A stretch of DNA of 64,000 bases, from NCBI GenBank assembly GCA_019914995.1, contig CM034133.1, positions 2,356,001 through 2,420,000 of the forward strand, read 5' to 3'. The notes beneath the pieces are model-generated. The model saw nothing but the letters and a program-made list of their open reading frames with translations. It did not search any database and was not told the origin of the DNA. The stretch is from Acanthochlamys bracteata. Its lineage: Eukaryota > Streptophyta > Magnoliopsida > Pandanales > Velloziaceae. Positions 1 through 11,683 of this stretch are shown here, in pieces. Position 1 is the first letter of the stretch. The number at the start of each line of letters is the position of its first letter. The position numbers and the translations under genes were made by a program.

Positions 1-559
1 CCCACAAATCGTTTCTGAAATTTCTGTTCATTACATTTCTTCTTTTTCTTCCGCACACCAACTAACTGCTCCAACACGTTTGAAATTTCACACCCCCATC
101 TGCTGCAGTCACCCCTCATCACCGGCTGCTAATCATATTCAAGTTGGCAATTTGACTAACAATTGCACTAATTTATAATCTAAAAAGTCACGATTGCAGA
201 CTTTGATTTTGCATGAGCAGTGATTAATGTTCATGTTCCTTAATGGTGCCTGAAAAAGGGAAACGCAAATGGATTCTTTTGCACGAAGCAGAGAATAGAC
301 AAACTGCAGAAGAAAGACTGAAGGTCAAATACATGAAGTTTCCAGGCTTTTTCTTTCTTTTAGAAACATTACGAAGTCCACGATTTCGAACCTTTTCCCA
401 CAAGTAATAAGTACTGACTTCATTCTCAACAATATTAAAATACATCGTATATATATATAGCGTTTGTAACTTCTACACAAACACAACACCTTGAACTTCA
501 CCTGCTCCCTTTCTTGCTTGGTTACCCTGTTATCCTGTTGATCTTTCAATTCTATAGCC
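1..559. other. 5' flank and leader of the IDL gene
   Basis: No gene is seen in 1-448. An AT-rich TATA-like run lies at 449-460, about 100 bases before the ATG at 560, with CA-rich leader sequence between them. That spacing fits a core promoter for the small peptide gene that follows. The promoter call is inferred from position only. Confidence 0.4.
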
Positions 560-850
560 ATGGTGAAACTACAGAAATCCTTACTCTTGTTTAGCTTCAT
601 TCTTCTCATGATGCTATTAACTTGTAGAATATCTGTTGCTGCAAGGCCGATAAGGTCCACAGAGGTTTCAGTTGCTCTGCAGGTGAAGAACTTGGAGGCA
701 AATGTTCACCGTCGAACTTATAGCGCGAAGACGACAATTAACTCCATGCCTGTTAAAAAGCGAAGGCCTGAGCTGGTGTTCCATGTTCTTCCAAGAGGCA
801 AAATACCTCCTTCTGGGCCGGGCGGAGGAACAAACAACAACCACAACTGA
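560..850 (+). CDS. IDA-like (IDL) secreted signalling peptide precursor
   Basis: Single-exon frame of 96 residues. Residues 1-28 form a signal peptide (basic start, Leu-rich core, ending SVAA). The middle is basic and variable. The last 24 residues read FHVLPRGKIPPSGP, then GGGT, then NNNHN. The LPxG..PPSGP..HN layout is that of the EPIP motif in INFLORESCENCE DEFICIENT IN ABSCISSION and IDA-LIKE peptides, which are secreted, cut and sensed by HAESA-type receptor kinases to drive cell separation or stress responses. Oddities: the usual Ser-Lys-Arg before the final His-Asn is replaced by Gly and Asn, and one residue seems to be missing before IPPSGP. It could instead be a diverged PIP-type peptide. 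Length and lack of introns suit the family. Confidence 0.72.
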   Translation: MVKLQKSLLLFSFILLMMLLTCRISVAARPIRSTEVSVALQVKNLEANVHRRTYSAKTTINSMPVKKRRPELVFHVLPRGKIPPSGPGGGTNNNHN

Positions 851-2012
851 GTTTGAAGCAAGAAAGATAATTCTTCTTTCTTCTTTTTTGAAGAAATTTT
901 AACATCAAGTTTGAGGGGAGTGTGATGAAGAGATTTTAGTTTCATATTGTCTAAACTTCTCTAATTGGTGGTCTTTATAAGACCTGAGCTATCTCTCCCA
1001 TTGCCAATTGATTTAGATGAATTCTTAGACTTGGATAAGTTTAAAGTATAGATACACATAGGCTTGCTTTATATGTATTCGCTTGTTCTTTGTAGTTTTG
1101 TATATACATTATATACACACACACTTCTGGATTCCGAAAGAAGAAGGCTCCAGTGAAAACGCCAGGGCTTGTTTGTTTGTTTCATTTTTGTAATCTTGTT
1201 TAGGCTTGAAGTTAAAAATGTAAGTACGTCCTCTTTCTAAGATATACAGAGCAGCATAGAGACAGTTTTCTATTTGATAATCTTCTTAAGCTTCACCAAT
1301 CGGCTTCAAACAAAACAATATGTTCACATTTTTACTTATTCTTCCAAGTGTTTGATTTTCCTTAGATGATAATTTTGAAAGTTTAAAACATTCTAGCATG
1401 TGTTTGTGTTGGAATATCAAATCAAAACGTATGCATTTATTTTAGAATTTTTCAAAATATTAAAAAAAAAAGGTAAGTAATGCTAGTAATGAGCATATAT
1501 ATTATTTAAGAGAGTTAGTAGATATATTAAAAATTAGTAATAATTGTAAGTTTTATTTTGTCTTAATATTTTAGTTAATCTAAGATTTGGTTGTAATGTT
1601 TATATAAAAAAATTTATAGTATGTTGTTTTGCGTCAAGTGAAAAAGAGTTTTTTAAAAAAAAATTCTTTTTTAAAAAAGTTTCAAATTCTTTTAGTAATA
1701 AAAATTTTAAGTTCGTAAATTTAGAATCGACAGTTTGTCGGTAGCAAGTAGTTTTAATTAGATTTGCAAAACGTCCCAGCTCCACTAGCCAGGCTCAAAG
1801 TAGTCAAAATTAGGAGGCAAACTTCTACTGCACAGTACTTTCTCATTTCTGACTACGTCCAAATGCTTGCCGTTGTGCTCAAGAAAAACATATATATTTT
1901 GCGCCTCATGTCAGACCTTGAAAAGTATAGAACATTGTTTGTCAAAGATAAGTACCTAACGGATTCCTCTAGTCAAGACACCTCCTAAAGCATCCAGCTT
2001 AAGAGCATATTT
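851..2012. other. 3' flank and intergenic sequence without a gene
   Basis: About 300 bases after the IDL stop look like 3' UTR sequence. From about 1380 the DNA becomes strongly AT-rich with short A and T runs. Small open frames here show no family resemblance, and I see no gene. Confidence 0.5.
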
Positions 2013-2225
2013 AGGAAGAACGTTTCGGAATACTTTTGAATAATATTTTTTTATAATAAAAATAATTTTATTTTATTTTAATAAATCAATTTTATTATTT
2101 TGCTTTAAAAATAATAATAATAAATTTTTATTACTTTGATATTTTTTATATTTATGAAATTTTTAAATAAAAAATTATTAGAAAAATTAAAAAATATTTT
2201 TTTAGAACGCTATCCGAACGGTTCC
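2013..2225. mobile_element. Short AT-rich MITE-like element
   Basis: The left end reads GGAAGAACGTTTCGGAATAC. The right end, read on the other strand, gives GGAACCGTTCGGATAGC, an imperfect terminal inverted repeat. The interior is almost only A and T and has no coding capacity. I could not fix a target duplication, so the exact ends are approximate. Confidence 0.4.
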
Positions 2226-2409
2226 ATATTTTACTCCGAAAGTGATTTCTTCTACCAACAGTCATTTTCAGATAATTTCTAATTTTTTAAATTAATAATT
2301 CATTTTTAAAATCTCACTTTCGAGTAAGTTTTTGAGAATTAAATAAGTCCTAACATTCTTAGATTCTCGGTACATGCGGTGAAAGTAAATTTGAGTCTGA
2401 TCAGTTCTA

Positions 2410-2654
2410 GAGTGCGTTTGGTAGTGCATACCAAACACTATTTTTAATTTTTTTTATTTTATATTTTTTAATATATATTTTATAAGTATTTATAAAATTT
2501 ATTTAAAAATTTAGATAGTGTAGAAAAATTTTATGTAATGAAATCTTTTTATTGCATATTTTATTTTTTTTATAAATAAAAAAATATAGCTTATTTTTAT
2601 AAATTTTTTTTTTTATACAAAAGCTTTATTTTATAAGCAATCTTAAACGCACTC
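2410..2654. mobile_element. MITE with GAGTGCGTTT terminal inverted repeats
   Basis: The left end GAGTGCGTTTGG and the right end AAACGCACTC are inverted copies. Both lie against CTA/TAG, so CTAG is seen at each junction. The 245 bp element is AT-rich inside and encodes nothing. The end sequence resembles the other GTTTGG-type elements of this window. Confidence 0.6.
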
Positions 2655-2657
2655 TAG

Positions 2658-3904
2658 CTATGTCTAACGGTGTATTTTTTTATTCTAACGATTCATTTTT
2701 TTACTAACTAGTCACTTTTAAGTTTCAACTTACATTTTAGCTACACATAAATCACTTCAACTTATTCATTTTTTTTAAAAAAATAAACTCATTTTTATTA
2801 GTACTATTTATAATAATTTATTTTTTAATAATCTATTTTATAACAATTCAATTTTAATCAAAAGAACACCATAAAGGTCTCTATATATCAATCTAAGGAA
2901 AAGTTCACTTTCGCCGTAAGCATGTTTTATTCCTCATTCATATTCCTAGAGAACAACTTTTCCGGCACCCTCCCTCGTTATAGAAATGCACGAGTTCTTA
3001 GAAAGTCATAGATAGATTCACTAGAAGGTGTTAGCACTACAGTGAATATACCAAACACAGCACCACTACATATTTCCGAATACGATGCTAATAGAGTTAT
3101 TAATTTTTAATATTCAACTATTTTCCATTCTATTCACATTTTTCTACTAAAATCACTAATTGCATGTTTAAATTAGTTTTTTCAAAAAAATTATTATCCT
3201 TTAAGCTAATATTTCGTAAATAATTGAACATGATATGTGTATTCGTCCGTATTAAATTTACACACATAATTGCACAATGCATAGTTTAGATAAATTCGAA
3301 TAAATTTTGAACTATTTACATATGACGTAAATATTTTGATTTATCTTTTCTTTGACTTATCAAAATTAGAAAACTTTTTAAGTTAATAAAATTAATTAAA
3401 AAAATTCATTCATTCAAATTTAGTCGAATATTGTAAATTTTCCAATTGATACAATAAAAATAAAAATTTAATCGCTTCATAATTTTGGAGTGTATAATAT
3501 ATTTCTTATTAAATAATTTTTATTTGTTAAGTGTAGTATTAATGTTATAAAAAATACTATTTATTAAAATTTAATCTATCAAGAAATATTTTCAAAATTA
3601 TTAATAAAAAATATTAGATATAATAAATGAGTAACTAATTGGGCAACATTTCAAAATAATAACATAGTAACATCCCTCGAGACGGGCAAAAATATTTACG
3701 CAGGTCAAATTCATGGCAAGACAAAAAGTTACCAATATTACCATGTCTTTTGTCATGGGCCTTCAAACTGCCCCAAATCCAGAGAACTTTTATGGGCTAA
3801 GTGAAGCCCACTTACGTCCCATTAAAATATATTGCAGTTGTACCCCTACGTAGTATTACGGGCTTCAACAGGTTCGAGAAGCTCGATCTCATTTGCAGCA
3901 AGCA
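2658..3904. other. AT-rich intergenic DNA and promoter of the next gene
   Basis: 2658-3660 is AT-rich without a recognisable gene or clear repeat ends. 3700-3904 is more balanced and holds a TGGGCT box near 3793 upstream of the ATG at 3905, a common element in promoters of plant housekeeping genes. Confidence 0.4.
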
Positions 3905-6900
3905 ATGGCGGGGAAGCGAAATTGCTGTCTGCAATTTTTGTTGTTCGCAATTTTTCTATTGATTTCTAGATCGCTGGCTTATCGACCTGGTGATGTTGTT
4001 CCAATGAGCAAATCTGGCCAGTACCACGGCGTAAGATCGAATTGAAATCTTCTCGATTTGAATTTTAGTTTGATTGATGTGAGCTGGATTTTCTTGGTTT
4101 TTTTAATGAATATCGTGAATTATAGTCGAGAACACTGTGGCAAGATGTGATCGGGCGACACTGTCCAATTTTCGCGGTTAATCGAGAGGTATCATTCTTT
4201 AGTTTGGGATCTAGGTTTTAGTTTATGCTGTTTTTAGCTTAATTTTGTTGGTTTTTGATTGCCATAGTTTGTGCATTTTCAGGTTTTGATCCCACTGGAG
4301 AAACCTACTGGATGGACTGGAGCTGATCCTTATAAAGTGTGAGTTATTACTAGCTTTGATCTGTAGCGTCTTAAGGCTGAATGATCACATAGTTTATATT
4401 TCTGACAATGCAAAACTTTTGTTTAGGTTAATTTGAAGTTTAAATTCGCTAATTTTTTTCGTTGAACTTGAAAATCAGCTACCTTTCACTGGTTAACAAT
4501 GACTTTTATGTATCATGAAAATTAACTTGCTAGAGATGTACACTCAATCAAAGAGGTGTGCAAATGTGGTTATGCACTAGACACTATAGCAGAATATTCA
4601 AGAGTTTGTTTCTCTTTTCCAATAGCAGTCTATCATATTTTGTTTTGACTTAAGTAGCTTTCTGTTGTTCACTAGAGTGGCTTTTGTTGCAGATCATTCC
4701 AAGTTGGACACGAGAAGTTTCTTATCCCATGGCTATATGTGATTAATCGTAAAAGCGCTTTTGTTCCGATGATTGATGTGCATTTGGTAGGACCACGACA
4801 ATTAGATGATACTGCTGCTAAGAAATCTAGCAACTTCCTGTTGTTTTAAAGTGGCAAAATGCTAATCGATACTTAATTTGTTTACAGAAATACAGTGGAA
4901 ATGATTTGCATGGTGTCACAGCTAAAGTTGTTGATTTGCCCCACCATTGTATGTACTCCTATTTATCTTTATCCTTCAGCTTCCTAAGTTTCCGTAGTCT
5001 ATCTTCTATGAAGTATAAATATCTGTTGTTGCACGAGATGCCTTTTAAAGTCCAGACTTACTAGCTTTCAGGCAGGAAGGTGCTGGGAAAGAAGTATGCC
5101 TGTCTCATGAGATACATTTCCTTAGGGACTTTTTTGAAATTTTGCTGAAGTATGAAAGCTTATTTTTAATTGTCGCAACCTTTTGTCATGACTTTCTTGA
5201 CTTGTAATCCTAAAAAGCGTGAATGTTATATTACTTCCATTCTGGAGTTGCGAACAAACTCCCATAGCATAACAAAGTACCTCTAGAGCACATTTGAGTC
5301 TACCGGGCTGCAAACTCAATATAGAAAATTAATAGCTAGATTTAGAAAACTGTCTTGGTTGTTTATGTGATGGGAGTTTCAGAAGCTGGATTTAGAACAC
5401 TATCTTTGTTGTTAATGTGATAGAATTTTAAGTTGGATCGGCTTAGTTTGAGCTTTTCCAAAACAGTGTAGCATCCTTCTGTGAGGAGTTTTGGGTAGAT
5501 AGTGTCCTTGTGACTGCTTTTGAACTTCAGCAGTTTCTACAAATGTAAACTCTATTGCCAAATGTTATTTTTCTGATTTGATTCCAAGTCCTTTGGATTG
5601 ATAGACATCTAGTCTCATACTTGATTGTAAGGCCTTGCTTAGCATGTATGACAACATTCTACATATCATCTTGTACTGTGAGCAGATGTAGAGGTTCATG
5701 ACAGCATACGTAAGAAGTTTTGGGATCCAGAAAGTTGGCCAAAGCATGTACTTGTCAGATACACTTGGTCAGTGCCCTCCCTAGTGCTTACTCTTTTGGC
5801 AACTTTGAGTTATTTCTGTGTCTTTTGCTGATATTATTAAATGATAACTAGAGAAAATTAGCTGAAAATTTGCTTCATAAGCAAAGTTACCAGATTATCT
5901 GTAAATTTTTAAGTTTTATGTCAGTATCCTGGCAGATTCAAATCAAACTTCAGGAAGATTGCATGGTAATTTAATTCAGCTGATAATGCACGCGTTTTTT
6001 CTTATATTTTAATTTGTATTTAGTTGCTGTGACACACTGTTGAGTTACTTGCTTTTGTGACGATGGCTGGTTCGTGCTTCTCTTTCTCCTAAAAATTCTT
6101 GTTTGTCTGCACCTGGATTTTTTCTTTAAATATCATAGCTGACAATGTTATTTGTTTTTCTTTGAGAATGTTGTGGGCTTCGATTTGAGGTATCTTGTTA
6201 TCTGGTATGCTATGTCTATATTGGATACTTGTGGACTGACATTTGATGGAATGTTTCACAGGCAAGAGACATCTGATATAGATGTAACAACAGGGTTCTA
6301 TGTACTATTTGGCTCTGGTAAGAATTTACAGAATTCAATAGCTAAAGTTGGTAGACACAAATTTCTGTAAGTGGATAGGCCATCCTTGTATTATGAACAA
6401 GAGTAAAGAGTTAATCTTAGACAGTGTTGCTTTCTCTTACAACCAAAAGTCCTGATGTTGATTATGATCCGTGATTGTTGAGAAATGGTTGGTGGTAAAT
6501 GTTCTGAGAACTAATGAAATATTTTTGGGCATGTAGCATATTCTTTTTTCATATTATAAGAAATTTCAATATAGGATAGAAATTTGTTTCTTGTGTTGTT
6601 TGCATTTTCACATGAGATTATGTTAACTAGAATGAGTGGTCTGAGGTTGTACTACAATGTGAATGGAACCATTTTATTTCTATTCACACTTTATATATAC
6701 TGGCCTCTGTTAATGTAAGAGGCTAAACAAGATTCATCCAAACGAATATGTTTATGCCAATCTGTTACGGGGTGAACTGATGTCTAGTCATTCTGTTTTT
6801 GTTTAATTTTCAAACAGGCCTTCTGCTGTCCTTCATTCTAGCAATCTATGTTCTACAATCGTCTCAGGATAAGCTTGCACGGTACAGCACTCCCATAGAC

Positions 6901-7147
6901 ATTTGAAAACCTCCTGTGTTATAACATTTTTCTTCAAAATGCATTAAACTGATGAAGCTAGTATTTCCCTGCATTGAGAAGAATGATTAGAATATTTGCA
7001 ATCTTTCTCTTGTTGCAGAATTTTATATGCAGCTGCTTAATGTGTACTCTCACATGTTTTGACATTAGATGTACTTTGTCCTCTAGGTTCGTTAAGGAGA
7101 CCGTTGCGGAAAGCAGTTTGCCAGGAGAAGTTGCTAAGGTTGAATGA
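3905..7147 (+). CDS. Plant-specific single-pass membrane protein (possibly NPU-like), 9 exons
   Basis: Exons 3905-4030, 4126-4188, 4283-4338, 4693-4786, 4888-4948, 5686-5767, 6262-6317, 6818-6881 and 7087-7147 have GT-AG borders and consistent phases, giving 220 residues. Residues 1-25 are a signal peptide ending SRSLAY. A lumenal or apoplastic region of about 150 residues follows, with a conserved-looking stretch PLEKPTGWTGADPYKVSFQ. Near the end is a transmembrane helix (GLLLSFILAIYVL) and a short acidic tail. I do not recognise a domain with an assigned function. Size and layout recall the primexine protein NPU (At3g51610), but that is a recollection of size and topology rather than an alignment. 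Start: first Met, directly before the signal peptide. Confidence 0.85.
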
Positions 7148-7621
7148 TAGTCAATCCAAGAAGAGTCGCCCACTGCCAAGAATTATTGGGAACTGGAATT
7201 CTTAAACTTACCATGTGTACCTCAAAACTGAAGATTCCAGAAATGTGTGTGGCCAGAATTGAGCATCTTTGAAGTGTTTGTCCTAAATGTTGATATCCAT
7301 TACCACCAATTGGGATTGCTGTTCGATGGATTACAACGACAATCCCGAATGAATTCTGCATGCTAATTCACCTGATACAAGTCAGTATCCCGGCAAACAT
7401 TACTCCTTTGTAATACACTGTTGTATCTGGATGTTGCCACAAACTTTGTCCCTGTACAAATTGTTTCAACAAATTATATCCAAACTTGTTTATGTTCTAC
7501 TTTTTATACTATATACGCTACATTGTTATTTCTCGCACAAAATGGTTTTACTTTCAAAATATAGTTGAAACTTGAAAAATTATTATTGCCCTGAGAAGTA
7601 AAAATCAAATTACTCGTAGTT

Positions 7622-7870
7622 CTTCCTCGTTTGAGAGTACTTATAAAATAAAGTTTTTTTAATATAAAAAATATTTTTATTTTTTTTAAAAAATAAATTT
7701 TAGTTTTTTTACTTCTAAAAATATAATAAAAATATATAATAAAAAAATTTCATTACTTAAAATTTTTTTATATTTTTTAAATTTTTAATATTTATAAAAT
7801 ATATATTAAAAAATATAAAATAAAGAATTAAAAAATTTTGTTAAAAAAAGCAATTTCAAACAGCCCCTTA
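7622..7870. mobile_element. MITE-like AT-rich element
   Basis: The left end contains CTCGTTTGAGAGTAC. The right end on the other strand reads GGGGCTGTTTGAAATTGC. These are imperfect inverted ends around an A/T-only interior of about 200 bp. No target duplication was found. It sits between the membrane protein gene and the TRM1 relic. Confidence 0.45.
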
Positions 7871-7927
7871 ATACTCTGTATTTATCTCTCTCCCGAGTCC
7901 CGACCTCTCTCATTATGTCTCTGCTCC

Positions 7928-10620
7928 ATGGCTCTATTTACTCACTCTCTTCTCCTTCCCCAGTCCAAAATTCTCCAACTCCAAAACCATCTGCATCTCT
8001 TCTTCTTCTTATTCAGCTTCAAACGAATTAGAGCATGGCGTTGAATTCACCACCGGCGACACATTTTACCGACGGGAGAGCGCAGTGGAGCGTGACCTCG
8101 GCGTTCTTTCCGTCTCAATTCAATCGCGTGATCTCGGCAATCCAACGCCACGTGCTCGGCAAGATGTGTTGCTGCGGCTTTGGTGCTTTCTTCTAACGCC
8201 AGTTCGTTTGGGCTAACGATGTTTTTGAGTTCTGCTGCCCTTTGATTGTCTCCACTACCTCCAAGTTCCACGATCTTCTTTGTATGATGAACGAAGACGG
8301 GTCGTATTGCATTTTGATGCGAATAGGTCTTTGGTGGATGGGTACTTGATAAGGATTTCTTCGATTGGATATAATTCGTTTAAGAGTGATTCTGCGTTTC
8401 TGAGATCAGCTGTTACACTTCAATGAAACTAAAGAACTATCATGTAGCTAATCTAAGAAGAAAATAAATAAACTTCATTCATCTTTTCTGTCCAGTAACT
8501 CATACATAACTAATTCACTAGAGTTTATTTCCTATTAGAAGCTCTTTCTAAGATAGAGCTATACCATAACATAAATAAATAAATAAAGTCCACTTGCTAG
8601 CATCCGGGGCAGGTTGAGCAAACCTTAGATGGCCTTCATTTTTGGTGAGATCGTCCTTTCTGAGGCACTGGAGTGCTGACCAGAGGATGTGTATCATCGG
8701 CAATCATGTCTAAAGAGGGGAGGGTCGTTGTATGTTACATCAACTGATGGGTATTGTTTCTACCGTATCGCTTACCATTTCTAAGTATCCCTGTTCTGAA
8801 TTACACGTTAACTGCATGAGGGTTGAATAGATTTTTAATTATATGGCAGTTTTTAACCATATACCGTCTTCTATGAACAACATCAGCATTTAGTCTACCT
8901 TTCATTTTGCGTGCACTATCTTTTGCTTAGTACCTATCACTTCTTTATACGTATCTGCTGATACCAATTTGATAGATATTGCTGATTGTTCTCCTAGCAT
9001 TAGTTCGTGTACATAATAGTTTGGACCTTGTTTATCTAAAAGTACTTTGGATCATAGGGACATACATTCACCCCATGCCATCCTCAAATGAAATTGGGTT
9101 GAGGATGCCCATATCTGGTGTTTTGCGAGAAGCAGTTCCTTTTAGGCTATCACATTTCTATACTATTTATATCATGGTCCAGTATTTTGAGTCCTGCTAC
9201 AAGTGGCTATAGGATCTTTCCATCAGAGTAGGTGAGGCTTCCAAGCTATGCACTTTTAATACACTGATTATACCCTTTTCTTGCAGCCACTATGGCTTCA
9301 TAGGCTACTGTCACTGATGTTGAAATTCTCAAGCATTTTTCCTGGGAAGAACTTCGGCAGATGCCTTGTTCCTGCAACAAAGGAGAGGTATAGATCAATG
9401 CTGTAATCGTGAATATTTAAAATTCTAAAGAAGAATTGTTTTCTTCTTCCATAACAGCCACTAACTGTAGAAAGTATAAGTTCTCTAATCATGAATATTC
9501 TCTAGATCACAATAGTAGGGGTGCAGATACTCATGAAATACAGAAATTTTTACTTTTGTTGATTGTGTGAAAATGTTGAATTGAGAGACTGTCAAGCATA
9601 TTTCATTCTCAGATTTACTAATCTGTTTTAACTATTTCATTTTACAGAAGAAACCGTCCTTTGAAATGTGAATTTCTAAGTATAGTCTCCACCAACTTCA
9701 TATCAATGACACGATGCTCTGTTACAGGTTTATGGCGTCCTTATATATATTTCATTCAGAGTGCCTTTTGCAGGAGATCACATTTAATATTCCAATTAAC
9801 AATAATTCTCGAGTTTGCTTTCAGCTCTGATCTCCATAATGGTTCTGTTTTTCTTAAATTTGTAATTCTGCATGATTCCAGTGAAAACACGTTAGTCTAG
9901 ATGTTTTATTCGATTTATGCCTTATCCTTCCAAGTTTGTTTCAGGTCCTTCGTTGGCATCTCGTTCCTTGATTGTGTCGGTCCCCTTTGGACAGGACCTC
10001 TCTTACTATGCAGCCTACATCTCTGAATATGCTGAAATTAGCTAAAGAGTAGGGTGGAGATATTCTGACAAGAGTGGTGTTTTAGAGAAACTCTTAAAAT
10101 CTAATGATTGATGAAAGTGACCCACAATTGCCTTCTGGATACATCAAGCTTTGTGAGGTTAGTGTGTAGTGCTCCCTTTCACTGTCATACACTATATTCC
10201 AAGCTTTTCAGGTTGCTGGTGAAGGAAAAATAAATTCACCTCCTATCTTGATGATGATTGGATTCTTTAGAAGGTCAGAAGAGAAGTATGCATCATTCTT
10301 ATCTGAAGATGTCCCTTTTGTTATGCAATCTATTTACCTTTTATTTTTTGCAATTCTATAAGCATCCTCATCAAGAGTATGTCCAAGGGGGTAAATTGAA
10401 GTCCCCTAAATTAGATTAGTAGGATTGCTAAGGCTCAATCCTCTTCTTTAACTATCAAGAAAATTCCATGACCAGATTCAGGTTCTCATAATCTTTGTGA
10501 CCAGCTGTTTTATGTTTTCTTAGGAAGGCTATGCTGCTGAGTAGATTCCATATTTCTCCAGATGCCATCAAAACAAGTTTTCCCCATGACTATATATATA
10601 TGCATAGAGATAGCAGCTGG
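7928..10620 (+). pseudogene. TRM1: Decayed TRM1 tRNA (m2,2G26) dimethyltransferase, introns retained
   Basis: Fragments of a TRM1-family enzyme appear in order. They are an organelle-type leader from ATG 7928 (MALFTHSLLLPQ), FTTGDTFYRRESAVERDLGV near 8045-8105, VVLHFDANRSL near 8300, SDSAFLRSAV near 8385, GGSLYVTSTDGY near 8720, HPMPSSNEIGLRM near 9070, YGFIGYC near 9290, GPLWTGPLL near 9980, DESDPQLPSGYIKLCE near 10110 and a GYAA...IKT block near 10525. They lie in all three frames with stops between them, and a shift already follows the leader at about 8040. The expected catalytic Asp-rich stretch before SDSAF is replaced by GYNSFK. Spacers look like old introns, so this is a duplicated gene rather than a retrocopy. 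The functional family dimethylates G26 of tRNAs; this copy cannot. The 3' limit is approximate. Confidence 0.82.
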
Positions 10621-11683
10621 CCTCTGGAATGCCAAATTGTTTGAGAATGAACCACTGTGATTGTCGGCTTGATGAATGACAAGATTTCAGTCTTCTTATG
10701 CTTGTTGAGACATATTTTTAGCAACAATCTTGGCTGTCCAAAATAGTGGAGCTACTGGATGGGCTATGGATCAACACTCACATGCCAGGATTGAGGCCAT
10801 CACCCATTTCTAAAACCAGATTCTGCAAGTGTGGAGCACCTCCAACATGAAACACATCCTATTGCAAGAGAAAGCTCCTGTGTCACTTTGATATCAACCA
10901 TCTTCCAGGTATTGCTTTACGGTGTGATAAACTAGATGGTGTGGGAGGATAATTGCTGATTGATACTGGAAGGAATGAACTATCGTCACTATATGTTGTT
11001 ATTTACTCATTCTACCTCAAAATCTGTCCTCCATCCGTTGCAATTTCTCCATAATAATGCTCTAAAGCCGGTATGCTTTTTATTTGGGCACTAACCACAT
11101 TTCTTGATGACAGTGATTTTAAGCTCATACTTTTTACTGAATGTTTGGTATATACCCTATACTTGCTGTGTATGTGCATTAGACCAATATTTGGTTTTTC
11201 AGATAAGGGATTCTAATTGGATAACTATTGTAATTATTATTCTCTACTGGTAATCTTACATTTTTAAAGCCTGGTATTAAAGGTACAACGGATGCAGGGA
11301 AATACAATCTCTATACACATTGGCGCCTCATCAGTAGTTATAACTCACTGTAGATAACTGATAATGTCTAACTACCTGTTGAGTAATCCATCTCCGTTAG
11401 TGAACTGCTTCATATGTTCAAGCACAAGCAATAAAAACTCAGAAAATAAAAGTGCTTCTACAAATCTTCCAAGTTGGTTGATGTCGCACTAGTTAAACGC
11501 AAAATTCGATCCAAAAACAACATTCTTTGCTTGTGCAAATATAAACATCAACCAATATTGAATCTCATTTCCAAGAAATATCAACTCGCCCAAGAACATC
11601 TCTCATGCATAAAAAATACCACATATTCTTTGCTGCTGGTTCCAGTATATAATAGCTACTATGCACATCAGTCATTGAGAAAA
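10621..11683. other. Intergenic sequence between two relics
   Basis: There is no recognisable coding similarity beyond possible unreadable remains of the TRM1 C-terminus up to about 10900. The sequence has ordinary base composition, suggesting decayed gene or UTR sequence rather than transposon filler. Confidence 0.4.
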
